This document shows, piece after piece, positions 46,014 through 57,027 of a stretch of DNA of 64,000 nucleotides. Location of the stretch: positions 10,003,001 through 10,067,000 of the forward strand of contig NW_022881614.1 in assembly GCF_003369915.1 (NCBI RefSeq), given 5' to 3'. Numbering within the stretch: position 1 is the stretch's first letter; each line of letters starts with the position of its first letter. This DNA comes from Drosophila miranda (Eukaryota > Arthropoda > Insecta > Diptera > Drosophilidae). The position numbers and the translations under genes are program-made. The notes under the pieces are model-generated. The model was given only the letters and a program-made list of their open reading frames with translations. It made no database searches and had not been told where the DNA came from.

Positions 46014-46143
46014 ATGGAAAACTCGCACAAAATCACTGCACTGGTGTTGGGATTACTTATCTTGAACTTAGAGCGATCCGCCGATGCTGGCTGGGGTAAG
46101 CTTCTCCTTATGGGGAAGGCGAAGATCCGGCTCGAAGGACCAA
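46014..46143 (+). pseudogene. Possible secreted-protein exon cut by BEL insertion
   Basis: From ATG at 46014 the frame reads MENSHKITALVLGLLILNLE, a plausible signal peptide with a hydrophobic core, then SADAGWGKLLLMGKAKIRL. It runs into the BEL LTR at 46144. A GGGGTAAGC donor-like site lies near 46096. An ATG in the same frame at 45951 gives a longer N-terminus with a worse signal. The short length makes chance a real alternative. Confidence 0.35.
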
Positions 46144-46481
46144 TGTTTGTAGTAGGGCGGATCACCGGAGCGGCTTTCCTGCTGACGAGTGGGAAAATAT
46201 CCAAAAGAAGAAGTCAGAGTTGTTCCAATAAATATGTTCCTTGTATTTCTGTATATATGTAGGTTGTAGGTGCGCGTATGTGCACGACGACAGCTTGTAG
46301 CGGGGTGGGAAACGTAACTAAACTAGGCCTTACGATCTATGCTCCCTGATGGCTTGAGCGCCGGGTGGATCGTGGGTCGAAAAGTCTCCCGAGCGCCCCT
46401 CCGAGCGCGCGAGAGTGAGCTGAGACCGGAGCGCACGAAGTTGGCACAGTGCGCGGCGATCATCTGCTGCTGGCCTGAACA
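46144..46481 (-). repeat. 3' LTR of BEL copy 2
   Basis: TGTTTGTAG ... CTGAACA, 338 bp, longer than in copy 1 because it keeps a segment around 46372-46425. A run of 20 C (46486-46505), G-rich on the sense strand, occupies the purine-tract position. Confidence 0.8.
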
Positions 46482-46531
46482 TCCTCCCCCCCCCCCCCCC
46501 CCCCCTGCAGGATGCAAAGCCCAACCGGTGT

Positions 46532-47297
46532 CTATGGCTGTGTGCATGCACCGGATACGATCCATCCGAACACCGTGCTCTGGGCCACAGGAAGGCCGTC
46601 CTCGCGTGCCAGGAACCCGGGTTGGATCACTTTCGCGTAGACGTCGGCGCCTAAGACCAGAGAGATGGTGGCTGGTCGATGGAATTGCGCATCTGCGAGC
46701 TTCAGATCGTCAAATCGAGGCCGGATTGTATCGCTCAAAGGTCGGATCGGCGTGCGGATGCGCAAACGGGGCTCGACCTTCAGGGGGCCTTCACGGGGTG
46801 ACGGGGACTGCACTCAGCTTGAGCCGCTGGACTCGAAAACGATGAGGTCGCGGTTCCTACGACCGGTCGGCTGACGGGCCGACGAGGACGGCGCTCGGCG
46901 AGAGCCGGCGTAGATGGCGGCGGTGCAGCCGGGTCTGGACGAGCTGGGCGACGAGGGCGGCGTCCGGCGTGGGCCGATGTAGCTGTCGACTGTATTCGCG
47001 AGGCTGAGCGGGCTGGACAGCGAGGCGCGGATATGTGGAGTAGCGTGTGGTGGTTCTTGCCACACACCCTGCACAGCCCGCCACTGAGGCAGTCCTTCCC
47101 GGAGTGCTGGTGCGCCAGGCAGTTGGCGCAGTATTTGTTTCTCAGGACGACTCGGAGCCTCTTCTCAGGGCTCAGGCGGAGAAACACATGGCAGGTCCTT
47201 AGCTGGTGTATTCCTGAGCAGACTCGGCAACGGTAGGTGCCTCTACCCCGTGGCTCCGGCTCTCCCCGGTGCGGTTGGCGCGTGAGCGTGGGGCCAT
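46532..47297 (-). pseudogene. BEL copy 2 ORF3: zinc knuckles plus DUF1758-like domain
   Basis: The start ATG is at 47297. One base is missing near 47252 relative to copy 1, so the open frame now begins at 47187. The zinc cluster (YCANCLAHQHSGKDC, CRVCGKNHHTLLH) is followed by an Arg/Pro-rich linker. A frame change near 46800 leads to ISLVLGADVYAKVIQPG and GLPVAQSTVFGWIVSG (46600-46690). These are typical of the DUF1758 aspartyl-protease-like domain found in BEL/Pao Pol. The module repeats a gag-protease order but sits behind pol, in the place where env lies in other elements. Confidence 0.6.
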
Positions 47298-47408
47298 GTC
47301 TGGATACGATGAACTAGGAGGAAGGAAAGTGGTCGAAGAAGTATTAGTAATGAAACTTGGAGCTTTGGAAGGTACATTCGCGTTATTGTTGGTCGGACCT
47401 AGGGCGTT

Positions 47409-48287
47409 CTACCACTTAGTGCGCTTGTGGAGCTTTTTGAGGTATTCCTCTTTCCACCGCTGTCAAAACTGTTGGGTGAGCGCCTTTAAATGCTGCCATC
47501 GATTGATTATTGATTTAAGGTCACCCTTTATTTCGGGTTCGGCCGTGGACATCAAGGGTCCCCCGGTAAGGAAGTGCCCGGGAGTAAGGGCCAGCAACTC
47601 AGTTGGATCTTAGGACATCGGCGAGAGCGGCCTGGAATTAAGGCATGTTTCGATCTTTGCGAGAAGCGTGGAAAGCTCTTCGAAAGTGTACTTCCGAGTG
47701 GACGTGGCCTTGTAAAAGAGAGTTTTGAAACTCTTCACCCCGGCTTCCCACAGACCTCCCATGTGTGGAGCTCCTGGTGGGATAAAACGCCACGAAACCC
47801 GGTGATGGCTGTACGCATCAGTTATCGAGCCCTTGAATGCTTCTAGGAAGTCACGGGAAAGCACCTTGGCGGCACCAACGAAATTTTTGCCATTGTCGGA
47901 GTGAATGCGCTGCGGACACCCTCGTCGTGCGACGAAACGAGCGAAGGCTGCAAGAAATTTCTCGGTCGTGAGATCCGACGTGGGCTCCAAATGGATCGCC
48001 TTCGTGGAAAAACACACGAACACACACACATACCCCTTGGTTATCAGGCACGCTCTGCCTGTGTAATTCCGTACTTCGAAGGGACCCGCGTAGTCAATTC
48101 CGGTGTGCGTGAACGGTCTGGAAAAGGACGTTCGTTCCGTAGGAAGATAACCCATCATTTGGGCTTGCAACTTCTGTCTGTGGATGACGCATACCTTGCA
48201 GGAGTTTACCACCTTTCTGAACCTTGGGAATCCAGAACTTGGATCGGATAAGTCGCACCATTAGTTGGTTCCCGCCATGAAGAGTTA
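47409..48287 (-). pseudogene. BEL copy 2 pol, C-terminal integrase part
   Basis: The integrase core D and D motifs and WEAG are present. A GAA-to-TAA change near 47611 stops the frame before the C-terminus, and an 11-base deletion near 48211 shifts the frame upstream. Continuation upstream is at 63789-64000. Confidence 0.82.
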
Positions 48288-48303
48288 GGTTAGGTTAGGT
48301 TGA
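48288..48303 (-). repeat. Telomere-like 3' tail of the LOA LINE
   Basis: The plus strand from 48285 reads TTAGGTTAGGTTAGG, i.e. three TTAGG units counting the overlap with the target site. The solo 3' end at 15483-15528 carries a CCTAACCTAACCT tail too. Confidence 0.6.
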
Positions 48304-48405
48304 GGCGGCTGCCGGGCTCGCTCGGAACCCGTCACACTTAGGCCGGTTTCGGCCCGTTGTGATACCGCATAGGATCATTTCCTTCCTGCGTTGTGAGACT
48401 TCCTG

Positions 48406-49215
48406 TCAGCAATTATCCCATCCAGATGCTCTCACAAAGTTCGCTATCCTCCTGGGACATAGTTTGGACATTTCTGAGATGTCGTGTAGAAAGGCTGAGC
48501 CCAGGTGCTGTAGCCTTCTTCTGCTGAGAGCTGGGCAGGAGCAGAACAGATGTTCCACTGTCTCCTCCTCTTCCTCGTCTCTACAGCTGCGACAAAAATC
48601 GTTATGTGGGGCCCCCAGCCTGTTAGCGTGGGTGCCTATTAGCCAGTGTCCCGTGAGGGAACGTGTGACTACGCTGCACCTTTTCCTGCTTAACTTGAGG
48701 AGCTCGGAGGTGCGCTTCATGTCCATGGTCGGCCATGTTTGCCGAGTTGTGCGACATCGTGGCACTGTTTGCCACATATCGTTTTTTAGTCGCTTGTATT
48801 GCTCCCTTATAATGAGCTTACAGGTGGCCATTGGCATACAGATATCCTCCTTGTCTTGGAGAAGGGGGATTGTAGTGCCAGATCTGGCCAGCTCGTCCGC
48901 TATACAGTTGCCCTCGATGTCCCGGTGGCCCGGGACCCAAATCAGGCTAATAGCAAATTGCTGAGCCATCTCGTGCAGAGATTTGCGGCAGTCTGCCACG
49001 GTGGCCGAGTTCGAGGAAATCGCGCTTAGCGATTTGATCGCAGCCTGGCTGTCGCTATAAATGTTTAGCTTGGTTGCCGTGACGGCAGCCGCTTGTAGGC
49101 AGTCTAGAGCCTCCCTGATTGCTATGACTTCCGCTTGAAAGACACTGCAATGATCTGGGAGTCTGAAGGAATGCCTTATGCTTAGCTGTTCAGAGTAGAT
49201 TCCCCCTCCGACTCT
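48406..49215 (-). pseudogene. LOA LINE ORF2, RNase H C-terminal part
   Basis: It begins VGGGIYSEQLS at the LTR edge and continues FQAEVIAIREALDCL, NIYSDSQAAIKSL and WVPGHRDIEGNCIADELA, the RNase H core. A Cys-rich tail (CRSCRDEEEEETVEHLFCSC) follows. It ends GWDNC at 48406. The first RNase H strand (FTDGSKLDDR) is at 59183-59215, on the other side of the inserted element, and the two parts match in phase at the CTCT target site. Confidence 0.85.
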
Positions 49216-51370
49216 TGTAGTGTACCAGAGTTTAAATATATATATATGTAAACAGATATATAGGCCCTCGGTATCAGCAGATGACCATGACTGACTTAAG
49301 GACGGCGTACAAATAGGGTTGGTCGTGTGCACTCTTGCTAGGCTCGGGTCTAGCTCGCCGGATGGTCGGGGTTCTTCCTCGCCTAATTGTACTATCGTAC
49401 TCCACTACATTTAATTAGTGCACTTCACGGGAACTATAAGTGATTATATAAAACAAAGGAAACTGAAATACTGATAGCGCCGACACGCCAAAAAAAAAAG
49501 CCCTACTGAACCATTTCTATTTAGAGAGAACCTAGGTGTTGATTGTCCCTCTCTTCTGTACCCTCCCTACCATGACATTGCGTTCGAGTTCTTGCATTGT
49601 CCCTTGATCAATCCTTTACTAAGGTTTACCACATTTTATAAGATCCTGGCACGGATACTCGACAGGCCATTTTTATGATTTTAAAGATTCATTTCAATCC
49701 AAAAAGATTCATATTTTAATATAATGTGAGACTTCAATTTCAATATTCATTACGTTGCAGTTGTAGAAACACAACAATTGACTTAGCTTCTAATTTGTGG
49801 GTAATATTTCCTTAATCCTAATTATCATATAAGTTTAGTTATAAATTCATTATTTTAAAGCATGAAAAACATTAGGGTATAGATATATATATATATATAA
49901 ACGAGAGAATAAGAATCGAAATCGTAAACAAAAGCTAGATCAGACTGGGGTGCATTATACACACTGAGCAGACGGGTTTGAATCATTATACACTGTATGC
50001 ATATCTACACTTTCAAGTTAATAGGCTCTTTTGACCAAACTACTTTTTGCTGTACATAATTACTCACTCCGGCGTTATTGTCTTACGCTGATCGTTGGGC
50101 CCAATGATGTCGTAGATGTTGACCGCAGCTGTTTAAAATATGGAAATCATAAATATATAATGCATACAATACAATTACGCTACAAACACCGTCGCATAGT
50201 CATCAGTCAGTTGTTTTGGTTTTCATAATACAGACAGAAATTTAATTGTTATGCTCTATCGCGAAAATTGAACCAAAAGGTAGCAAACGAAGACAATTTA
50301 GTGTGCATATGCACATATGTATGTAGGTATGTACGCGCGTAACATCAAAGAGGGGTGTTAATAAAGTTTCAGTTACATTACGTTAAACTGCTGATGTTTA
50401 TGCGTTGGAACTTGATAATGAATTAAATGTAAATTGGACAAAACTCGATCCTGTGCTGCTGCTTTGTAGACTGTTGACCGCCTGAAGTTGGTTAGAGGTC
50501 AACAGGTGCGATGTATATGGTTCCGGGCCGTACTGACGAATCTTCCGCCAAGCTTGTATTTAGTTATTTATGTCTGAGCAGCACTAAATATTCTTGGCGA
50601 TTAAGGCTGATCTGTTCCACTTGGATCTTTGGAGATTCCGACTTGGTGGCAATATAAGGTCCAGAAAAGATGAATTATGGATGGAGTTGGAGAAACCTCG
50701 ACAACTGTTCGCCTAAGCCAGCTCCCAGGGTAGTCTTCTCGAGACTATACCGCGATGGGGCAGCTTAGGTACACCTCCCTGCAACATAGGTTATGTCAGC
50801 ACGTGCACGGCACTAATATGAAAACATACCTCTTTTCCCAAATATATCTGCACTAAATTCTTGTCATTCACTGACCACTGAACTGTACGGCACTTGTAAC
50901 TATATGCTTCCAGCATATATTTGTGGAAATATATATATTTTCCGGATAGCACTATATATATGTGTGTGCAATATGTATGTTGCTCGCACTCGGAAATTAT
51001 CACGTCTTTACAGATCGATCAACTTTCTTATATTGTTCAAAGCAGTAATAGACGATGGACTGAGTAGCCAGTGCAGCAGAGCTTTTGAGCTTTTTACTAA
51101 CTGTGCAATCGTATGATCCAGAACATTCGCAGCAGCATAAAACGATCGTCTAATGCACAGCATAGCTTAACTGTGCAATCGTACGATTGCCGTCTATGCT
51201 TCCCACTGTCCGTCGCTTGTATGTGTTCGTGGGCGTTCGGACTTAAGAGCGGCTAAGGCTTTGATCCAACCTTAAGAGCGGCTAAAGCTTGATCGTTCGA
51301 AATATCACTAGGGGGTCTCACGAGACGAAAGAAGATAACCAATTCCCTATATTTTGTGCTGGCTACTACA
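49216..51370 (-). repeat. 3' LTR (2155 bp) of the Ulysses-like element
   Basis: TGTAGTGTACC to GGCTACTACA on the plus strand. Full-length match with 57028-59182. No coding frame of note inside. Confidence 0.92.
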
Positions 51371-51433
51371 CCACAGATAATTATACAAGACCTGCTCGAC
51401 GAATAATTATCTGAAGAACTTGATTAGGAGAGA

Positions 51434-53835
51434 TTATTTCCTGATTTGAATGTCTTTCAGATGATACACGCCGAGATATTTCTTGTTCCCATCGACCAAT
51501 TCGTAATAGTACGGACTTCGCTTTTTAATTACCTGAGCGGGTATGAACACAGGGGCTAGTTTAGAACTAAACTTTTTTATAGCACTACTTTGTGTGAAAT
51601 TTCTAGCATATACCAAATCTCCAATCTTTAATTGTGTATCACGGCAGCGCAAATTGTATCTATGCGAATTTTCTTCGTGTGCCTTATTGACATTCGCTTT
51701 AGCCTGTTGCCGGATTAGCTGCAAGGAATCGGGGTTCTCCATTCTAGTATCGTCGTTCAAAAGGTCTAGTTTACGCAAGAGTGCGTAATCCTTCCCATTC
51801 AACATCATGTTTTGACCAAATGCTAGAAAATATGGAGAATACCCTGTACTCCTATGTAAGGTAGATCTCAATGAACCACTAATGGCATTTAGGTTACAGT
51901 CCCAATTGGAATGTTCGTTACCGATATAAGCTCGTATCGCAGCTATCACGGATCTGTTCAGTCGCTCGCTGGCATTCGCTTGCGGTGAATAAATAGCTGT
52001 GCATTTTTGTGTTATACCGAAGCTATTTAAAAATGCCTGAAAGTAGCTAGATTTAAATTGGGATCCATTGTCTGACAAGATCACTTCTGGCACCCCAAAT
52101 GTATAAAAGAGAGACCCTTCCAGATATTCACAGATCTTAGGGGCTGTAAATTTCTTCAAGGGACACAGAAAATGGAACTTAGTATTGTGATCAACAACTA
52201 TGAGCAATCCTATGTTTCCCTTTTTTGTGCGGGGGTATGGTCCTAAGAGATCTATGTATAATTTCTGAAACGGCCTATCCGAAGTGAATGGTTTACCCAT
52301 AGGAGGTCTAAGAATCATATTCGGACTCTTGGTCGTGCGACAAACGGTGCATTCAGATATGTACTTGCGCGTCTGGCTAACCATGCGAGGCCAGAATAAA
52401 TATCTTTTAAGCTTCTCTATGGTTTTACTCATCCCACAATGTGCGGAGCTAGGGGCGTCATGAGCTTGATATAATACGTTCGTAATTAACCCTGACGGAA
52501 CCCAAAGTTTCCATAATGCGTTCTCTTGAGACTCATCTCCCGAAGCGAATACTGTCCTTTTGAAAACTTGACCGTCTATCACTTTCAAGTCTGGGAACTT
52601 ACTCTGATTCTGTTGAATACTTTCTATTAAACTCAGATACTCAGCTGATTTGAATTGATCTGAGTCTAGATCAACCATGGGGTTTATTTGCGTGAGCTCC
52701 TCTATAGCCGGTTCATCCTGACGCGATAGAGTGTCAGCGACAACATTCAGTGTCCCCTTTCTATGTAGGATATTAAATGTGAAACTACGCAATTTCATAG
52801 ACCATCTGGCTAATCTACCCGATAAATCCTTTTGTTGCATTAACCATTTAAGTGCTGCGTGATCGGTTATGACTACGAAGTCCTGTCCCTCAATATAAGA
52901 GCGGAATTTTTTTATTCCCTTTATGACTGCTAAGCACTCTAGTTCGGTAACCGAATAATTACGTTGTGCCTTGGATAATTTTTCTGACATGTAAGCAATT
53001 GGCAATTCAACGCCGTCGCGTTCTTGAGCTAAAACACAACCGATTCCGTAAGTGCTAGCATCACAGAGCAAAATAAAAGGTTTTGAGAAGTCAGGAGTTA
53101 TCAAAATGGGTGATGCGGTTAAACAGGACTTTAAGGTCTCAAACGACTGTTGAGCATCATCATTCCACTGTAAATCTTTTTTCTTCTTAAGCAACTCGGT
53201 TAAGGGAAAACTAACGGTAGCATAATTTTCAACGAAACGTCGGTACCAACCGGATAACCCCAAAAATCGACGCAGTTGCTTAACGGTAACTGGCACAGGG
53301 AACTTCGAGATGGCCTTGATTTTGTCTGGATTTGTCTTTATCCGACCATTACCAATAATAAAACCCAAATACGTGATTTCTTTTATGCAAAAGTTTGATT
53401 TCCCTATGTTAATGGTTAGATTTGCTTTGCGTAGACACAACGCTATCTCCTGTAACAACAGTAAATGCGACTCGAAATCCTCTGATAAAACAAGTAGATC
53501 ATCTAAATATACGAATACACGTGTCCGAAGATGAGCTGGAATAACTCGATCCATTAGTCTACAGAGAGTTTGAGCGGCATTGCAAAGACCAAATGGCATC
53601 ATTTTATATTGATATAATGGTCGGTTGGGCACTGTAAATGCAGTATACTGTCGCGATTGTTCATCCAACGGGATTTGCCAAAATGCGTGTTTCATGTCTA
53701 ATCCAGTGATGTAACGAGCGGGTGGTAATCGACTTAGAATACCATCAATATGTGGTAACGGATATGCATCCCGTCTTGTAACCTTGTTCACTTCTCTTGA
53801 ATCGAGACACAGTCTATATTTTTCGCCTTTCTTTA
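51434..53835 (-). pseudogene. Ulysses-like RT, RNase H and integrase
   Basis: Long open frame, 785 codons from 53791, plus the first residues after the frameshift. RT shows FWQIPLDE, the YLDD box and LGFIIGNG. RNase H starts LLCDASTYGIGCVL. The integrase has an HH-CC region (AHCGMSKTIEKLKRYLFWP ... CTVC) and a core with IDLLGPYP, LSDNGSQF and PQANASERLNRS, so the catalytic D-D-E is present. It ends LKDIQIRK at 51434. Apart from the single indel at its start it looks functional. Confidence 0.88.
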
Positions 53836-54797
53836 CCCAAAACGCAATTACTGCTCCAGGGACTAGTCGACTCCTCTATAACATCGAGCGCAAGCATATT
53901 GTCCACCTCGGCAAACATCAATTTCTCTATGGCTGGCGATACCGGCCAATGTCGTTGCTTAACGGGAATAGCTGCTCCAACATCTATAGAGTGTGTGACT
54001 AAACTGGTACGGCCTAATCCTTCAGTAGCGAAAGATGGAAAACAACCTATCACTTTATCTAAGCGAATTCTCTCGTCTGCTGTCAATTTATGTAGGTTCG
54101 GTGGTTCTTCGACGTCATCCGTACCTCCAACATCTAATTCAGATACCTCTGCAGTGTGTGAGATTTTATCTAAAAGTCCAAATTTTTGCCAGAAGTCTAT
54201 CCCCAAATAGACGTCTTGCTTGAGTTCAGGAATAAGAAACATTTCTAGGTCTGCCGTGCATCCACGGTAATTAATTTGTGCTACCAGCTTGCCTATAACC
54301 TTACTTTCAGTATCGTTAGCCGTTCGTATTGCTCCTGAACACTTCTTAACCTTGCAATGCGCCAACATTTCTTTCGCGGCTGAACCTCCAATACAACTGA
54401 TTGTGGCCCCCGAATCCAACAAAGCTATGTAATCACTGCCTTCAATTGTGACACTGGTGTACAGCCTGCTATCCGAACTAAGAAATATAGCTGAAACAAA
54501 CTTGTTCTTATTCTTGCGAACCATCTTCCAAAATTGTCTCAAACGTTTAGTTGAACGTTTGGGCTTTCTTACAAATTTAAAACTATCTATCTTATCAAAA
54601 ATTTTCTTACGCGTTGTAATATAATTTGCTTCCCTTTCAGGTAAAGGAGTAAATGAAAAATGATATGCCGTAGGCAGGGTTTCCTCTACTGTTTGTGAGC
54701 TGATCTTAGGCTCCCTTAAACTTTGGTCGTTCGTTAAACTAGTAGGTGATTCTTGCAAACTTTTTTCTAAGGATGTTTCTGCTTGTTGTTGTTTAAC
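53836..54797 (-). CDS. Ulysses-like protease and start of RT
   Basis: Lies in the -1 frame relative to gag, with AEISL-type linker then retropepsin ALLDSGATISCIG (about 54405-54440) and YLGIDFW. The RT N-terminus PWSSNCVL follows. An extra G near 53836 (sense strand) throws the frame off; RT resumes in the next frame. A standalone start is not needed if it is made by frameshifting. Confidence 0.78.
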
Positions 54798-56323
54798 ACA
54801 TCCTTCTGCCGGTTTCCCGGAGGGTTACATTTGGGACATACCGGTTTGTAAGTATCTTTTGTTCCACACCCGTAGCAAAAGATCTTACGAGGACCTACAC
54901 AATCGTCAAATTTATGACCTTTGTTGTCACAGTTCCAGCAAGTTGGAACTGACTGTGAAGTACGACGTTGTATTTGACACACTTCATTATGCTCGACCAA
55001 GTCATCGAATAGCTGCTCGCTATCGTCTGGACCTGACAATTCCGATACGTATGAGCGAAGAGTCCTTTGCTTGACCGATCTTATATCGTTATAAAACTGC
55101 TCGTGCTTACGTACCTCTCGTCGTAATAACGATCTATTGGCAATCTTTAAGTGAAGAAGCTCGTGGTGAAGAGTGGGCTTGGAATTTCTAATAAGTAGAT
55201 TCACAACATCTTCTTCTGTAACCGAATTTTGAAGCCTATCCACGAGATCTTCGATAGCATATTGAAAGTCATCGAAGGATTCGTTTTCGCCCTGACGACG
55301 TTTCCTAATCTTTTCCCAGATATCATAGTCGGTCTCAACATCTTCAAATCTTCTTCTAAACTCTATACAAAACGTATCCCAATTAAAGTTTGGGTAATTT
55401 CGATGGAATTTCCAGTGCCAATCACTAGCTTTTCCCGCGAATAAAAGATACAAGTGATCACAAAGCAATTGATAATTGTTATAAAGATTTTGTTGCGTTA
55501 GAGAACGTACTCGATAAATAAACTCATCCATCCTCATGCAAGTTTTTGAACCATCGAATTTAATGCGCCAATTCTGCATTATACTGGAAACTTTTGCTGG
55601 TGCTACGTGTGAGCTCGAATTACTTCGATTTGCACTCGCTCTTGAAAAATCTAAAAGAACTTCTGCGTGACTATCTCGTGCTTGACCGATACCCACGTTA
55701 TTTGTTTGGTTAATGTTATTGTCACCGGAAACATCGGGAGAGATATGTTCTGGTTGCGTCAGCTGGAGTGACGCTAATTGACTTTGAATCGAAGATTCAA
55801 TTGTTTTGCTTAAAAATGAAGTTAGTTGTTCCATTAACTGAGCCTGTTGAATGCTTACAGCAGACTGGACGTAGTTAGCGATTTCCTCTTGAGAGGTTAT
55901 TGGAAGGGTTGTGTTGTTGGTTTCAGTTTCTGTTAGTGAGCGATCTAACCTGGATCGTTGAGTTGCTCTCGTATTCCTACCCCTTCTAATAAACTTTTGG
56001 CCCTTTTTAGGTCGATTAGACGTTCCGTCTATTGTGCTAAAAGATTCGTTAGCACTAGTTGGTCGTGTTCCTTCGGCGTTAAGCTCGGCTAACAACGGGT
56101 TGTTAGAGAATGTTAGTGCCAGAGCAGAACAATCTAATGAACAGGTGGGACATTTTGGGTTTGTCCTAATCTGTTCCAAAATACAAAGTTTACGGAATTT
56201 GTGTCTACACGGGGTGTTGGCTATAATCTCACTAGTTCCCAATACTTCGTTGCAAATTCCACAAAATGGTTCTGCTTCCTGCAACGCAGTTGTTATGTCA
56301 TCTGTACTTCGCCTTACAGCCAT
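54767..56323 (-). CDS. Ulysses-like Gag with N-terminal RING-like finger
   Basis: 518 codons, uninterrupted. Residues 21-61 form a RING-type spacing: C21, C24, C39, H41, C47, C58, C61. The fifth ligand position (44) is Arg, codon CGT, one change from His. A Ser/Thr/Gln-rich region follows. Then comes a capsid-like part (about residues 245-420, starting NWRIKFDGSKTCMRMDEFIYRV), and CCHC knuckles CWNCDNKGHKFDDC and CYGCGTKDTYKPVC near the C-terminus. Gag would assemble the particle; what a RING does there is not known to me. The protein ends 22 bases after a slippery heptamer. Confidence 0.85.
   Translation of the reverse strand: MAVRRSTDDITTALQEAEPFCGICNEVLGTSEIIANTPCRHKFRKLCILEQIRTNPKCPTCSLDCSALALTFSNNPLLAELNAEGTRPTSANESFSTIDGTSNRPKKGQKFIRRGRNTRATQRSRLDRSLTETETNNTTLPITSQEEIANYVQSAVSIQQAQLMEQLTSFLSKTIESSIQSQLASLQLTQPEHISPDVSGDNNINQTNNVGIGQARDSHAEVLLDFSRASANRSNSSSHVAPAKVSSIMQNWRIKFDGSKTCMRMDEFIYRVRSLTQQNLYNNYQLLCDHLYLLFAGKASDWHWKFHRNYPNFNWDTFCIEFRRRFEDVETDYDIWEKIRKRRQGENESFDDFQYAIEDLVDRLQNSVTEEDVVNLLIRNSKPTLHHELLHLKIANRSLLRREVRKHEQFYNDIRSVKQRTLRSYVSELSGPDDSEQLFDDLVEHNEVCQIQRRTSQSVPTCWNCDNKGHKFDDCVGPRKIFCYGCGTKDTYKPVCPKCNPPGNRQKDVLNNNKQKHP
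54791..54797 (-). promoter_or_regulatory. Candidate -1 frameshift site G TTA AAC
   Basis: On the minus strand GTTAAAC sits in the gag frame as G TTA AAC, matching the X XXY YYZ slippery pattern (the arterivirus heptamer GUUAAAC has the same sequence). Slipping by -1 enters the open protease frame before the gag stop at 54767. A downstream RNA structure was not tested. Confidence 0.5.
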
Positions 56324-57003
56324 TGTATATCAGACAATATTTAAGGAATTAATGAAAAAAAAAATACTAAAAAAAATTATATAAGAAGGTATTAATTGTA
56401 ATAATAATGTCTGTCTTTCCCACATGCCAGAATACTTACGAAATATCTATTTGGTTTCAGTAGGCTTTTCTATTTTCGTTAATATGGACTAATTATCAGT
56501 TAATGACCTCGTGCACTGAATCATTGGACAACTATCGCGATTTGGCAATATAAAATTGTAAATCCGAATAACTCAAGATGCCTAAAGTGAAAAAGCAGGT
56601 TTGCTTTGGTCGATCAATCCAAAATAAACTGAATTGGAACCGCTAAATCCTAAAACAATTCCTGTTTATTCTGATCACTGTATGATATTGCATAACTGTC
56701 TCTGATACTCACAATTCGATACTGTAGGTCTGTTTTGGTCAACCAATCCGAAATAAAATGAATTGCAGTTGCTAAATCCGAAAACCGAGTCAAAGTATAA
56801 ATTTTGAAATCTTTAACCTTTGTGCAATATTTTGCAAAAGAAAATGTGTCGTTGAAATTTTGATGTATTACCGGTTGAGCTTGGAGAACCAAGGCAAGAT
56901 TTGCTTGTCTTATTAAAATAAACGGCCTATATAGTAAGACACTATAAATCCAAATTTTAATATCGGCTCTGAATTGGTTTTAGATTCTAAGGCAAGTTGC
57001 CTG
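56324..57003 (-). other. Leader between primer-binding site and gag
   Basis: About 680 bp, AT-rich, with no convincing frame. It presumably holds packaging and translation signals. Confidence 0.5.
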
Positions 57004-57021
57004 GCCCCACGTTGAGCGCCA
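57004..57021 (-). promoter_or_regulatory. Primer-binding site of the Ulysses-like element
   Basis: Minus strand TGGCGCTCAACGTGGGGC, six bases inside the 5' LTR. It is one base from the tRNA-Lys site known in Osvaldo-type elements. Confidence 0.75.
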
Positions 57022-57027
57022 TAAATG

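Noticed and set aside
45893..46204. Minus-strand frame opposite the signal-peptide ORF
   Set aside because: No motif, spans the BEL LTR border, and is the weaker reading of the two.
50031..51116. Short frames repeated in the two 2155-bp LTRs
   Set aside because: Identical because the LTRs are duplicates; low complexity and no known domain.
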